Source: Bradyrhizobium diazoefficiens (GTDB lineage: Bacteria; Pseudomonadota; Alphaproteobacteria; Rhizobiales; Xanthobacteraceae). Taken from it: DNA of 64,000 nucleotides. Position numbers and translations under genes: made by a program. Where the stretch lies: contig NZ_JAFCKW010000023.1 of the NCBI RefSeq assembly GCF_018129965.1, forward strand, positions 1 through 64,000, in the 5' to 3' direction. This document shows positions 63,588 through 64,000 of this stretch, one piece after another (position 1 is the stretch's first letter; each line of letters starts with the position of its first letter). The notes under the pieces were generated by a model that saw nothing but the letters and a program-made list of their open reading frames with translations, was not told where the DNA came from and did not search any database.

Positions 63588-64000
63588 GTGCTTTCGAGAC
63601 TGATATCGTTGCTGCGCCGCATACCTGCGGTGAAATGGGCGTTCACCCGGCTTCGGCCAGAACCGCATGGCGGCAGCATCGACGTCGCGCCGCCCCTGGC
63701 CAGCAACCCGATAGCCGACATGACCGAGGCAGCACCTGGTCTCGACAGCATCGTCGCAGAGCCGTCGCGTTGCGACGCTGAGGCGGTAGCCGTCGAACAG
63801 GTGCCGGCATCTCCAATCGAGCCCGAGCCGGTTCATGCTCCTGAGCTCGTCGACCATGATCCGCGTGCTGAACTCCCGATTGCCGCTGAATTTGCCGCCG
63901 AGGAAGCGGCGCCGGCTCCTGTTGTCGAAGCGGAGCGCGAGCAGCTCGATGCCCCTGAACCCGTTATCAGCGACGAGCCATCCATCGAAGCCTCGACCGA
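63588..64000 (+). CDS. Pro/Glu/Ala-rich protein, 3' end outside the window
   Basis: An open frame of at least 137 codons without a stop runs to the right edge. The first 30 residues are basic/hydrophobic (LISLLRRIPAVKWAFTRLRP); the rest is acidic and low in complexity, rich in Ala, Glu, Pro and Val (EPEPVHAPELVDHDPRAELP, APAPVVEAEREQLDAPEPVI). GTG 63588 is the best start; a TTG or ATG downstream is possible. It could be a flexible periplasmic spacer or a polar-organising type protein; no family is recognised. Confidence 0.5.
   Translation, partial: MLSRLISLLRRIPAVKWAFTRLRPEPHGGSIDVAPPLASNPIADMTEAAPGLDSIVAEPSRCDAEAVAVEQVPASPIEPEPVHAPELVDHDPRAELPIAAEFAAEEAAPAPVVEAEREQLDAPEPVISDEPSIEAST

Noticed and set aside
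63495..63857. Minus-strand 120-codon frame opposite the right-edge gene
   Set aside because: Composition is Arg/Cys-rich and the plus strand frame is more plausible; no ribosome site.

Overview
The window is high-GC alphaproteobacterial DNA. A Bradyrhizobium or close relative is the best guess. The reasons are the PqqA precursor type, the gene order xoxF, xoxG, glutathione-dependent formaldehyde dehydrogenase, gfa, several palindromic intergenic repeats of the kind common in Bradyrhizobium, and many small exported proteins. No rRNA, tRNA, CRISPR array, prophage or insertion sequence was seen, so this looks like chromosomal core and accessory metabolism rather than an island.

Layout. 0-10 kb: a secreted small protein, a DUF2798 membrane protein, a ClC channel with a class II aldolase, a MarC protein, a DUF892 ferritin-like protein, Hsp20 with Lon protease, an HU protein and a thiolase. 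10-17 kb: a Tat-exported GH1 glycosidase, then a tightly coupled aromatic operon (extradiol dioxygenase, FAD monooxygenase, FAH-family hydrolase) with a solute receptor, divergent from a GntR regulator. 17-18.7 kb: four small genes of unknown function.

18.8-55.4 kb is the core of the window: an almost continuous quinoprotein (PQQ) and one-carbon region. It holds a TonB receptor, a two-component system, S-formylglutathione hydrolase, a PQQ-associated ABC system (binding protein, beta-propeller, ATPase, permease, exported proteins), a CXXCW/rhodanese-like protein, XoxJ/MxaJ-like binding proteins, a SoxH-like metallohydrolase, a fused SoxYZ-like carrier and a second ABC transporter of the NMT1/SsuA type. 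It also holds an isolated pqqA, three PQQ dehydrogenases (38993-40657, xoxF at 44789-46597, and 52919-54646), two cytochromes c, the formaldehyde-glutathione pathway and a molybdenum-type IorAB-like dehydrogenase. All three dehydrogenases carry the Asp-X-Asp signature of lanthanide-dependent enzymes. Together the genes can oxidise an alcohol to an aldehyde in the periplasm, pass electrons to cytochrome c, and convert formaldehyde through the glutathione adduct to formate. The TonB receptor and the ABC system resemble in layout the lanthanide uptake (lut) genes of methylotrophs, so acquisition, sensing and use of the metal may all be encoded here; that link is inference.

55.6-64 kb: truncated haemoglobin, 3-hydroxybutyryl-CoA dehydrogenase, HisC, PstS, an Nramp-related transporter, a tungstate permease and binding protein facing each other with overlapping ends, a frameshifted exported protein, and the start of a Pro/Glu-rich protein that runs off the right edge.
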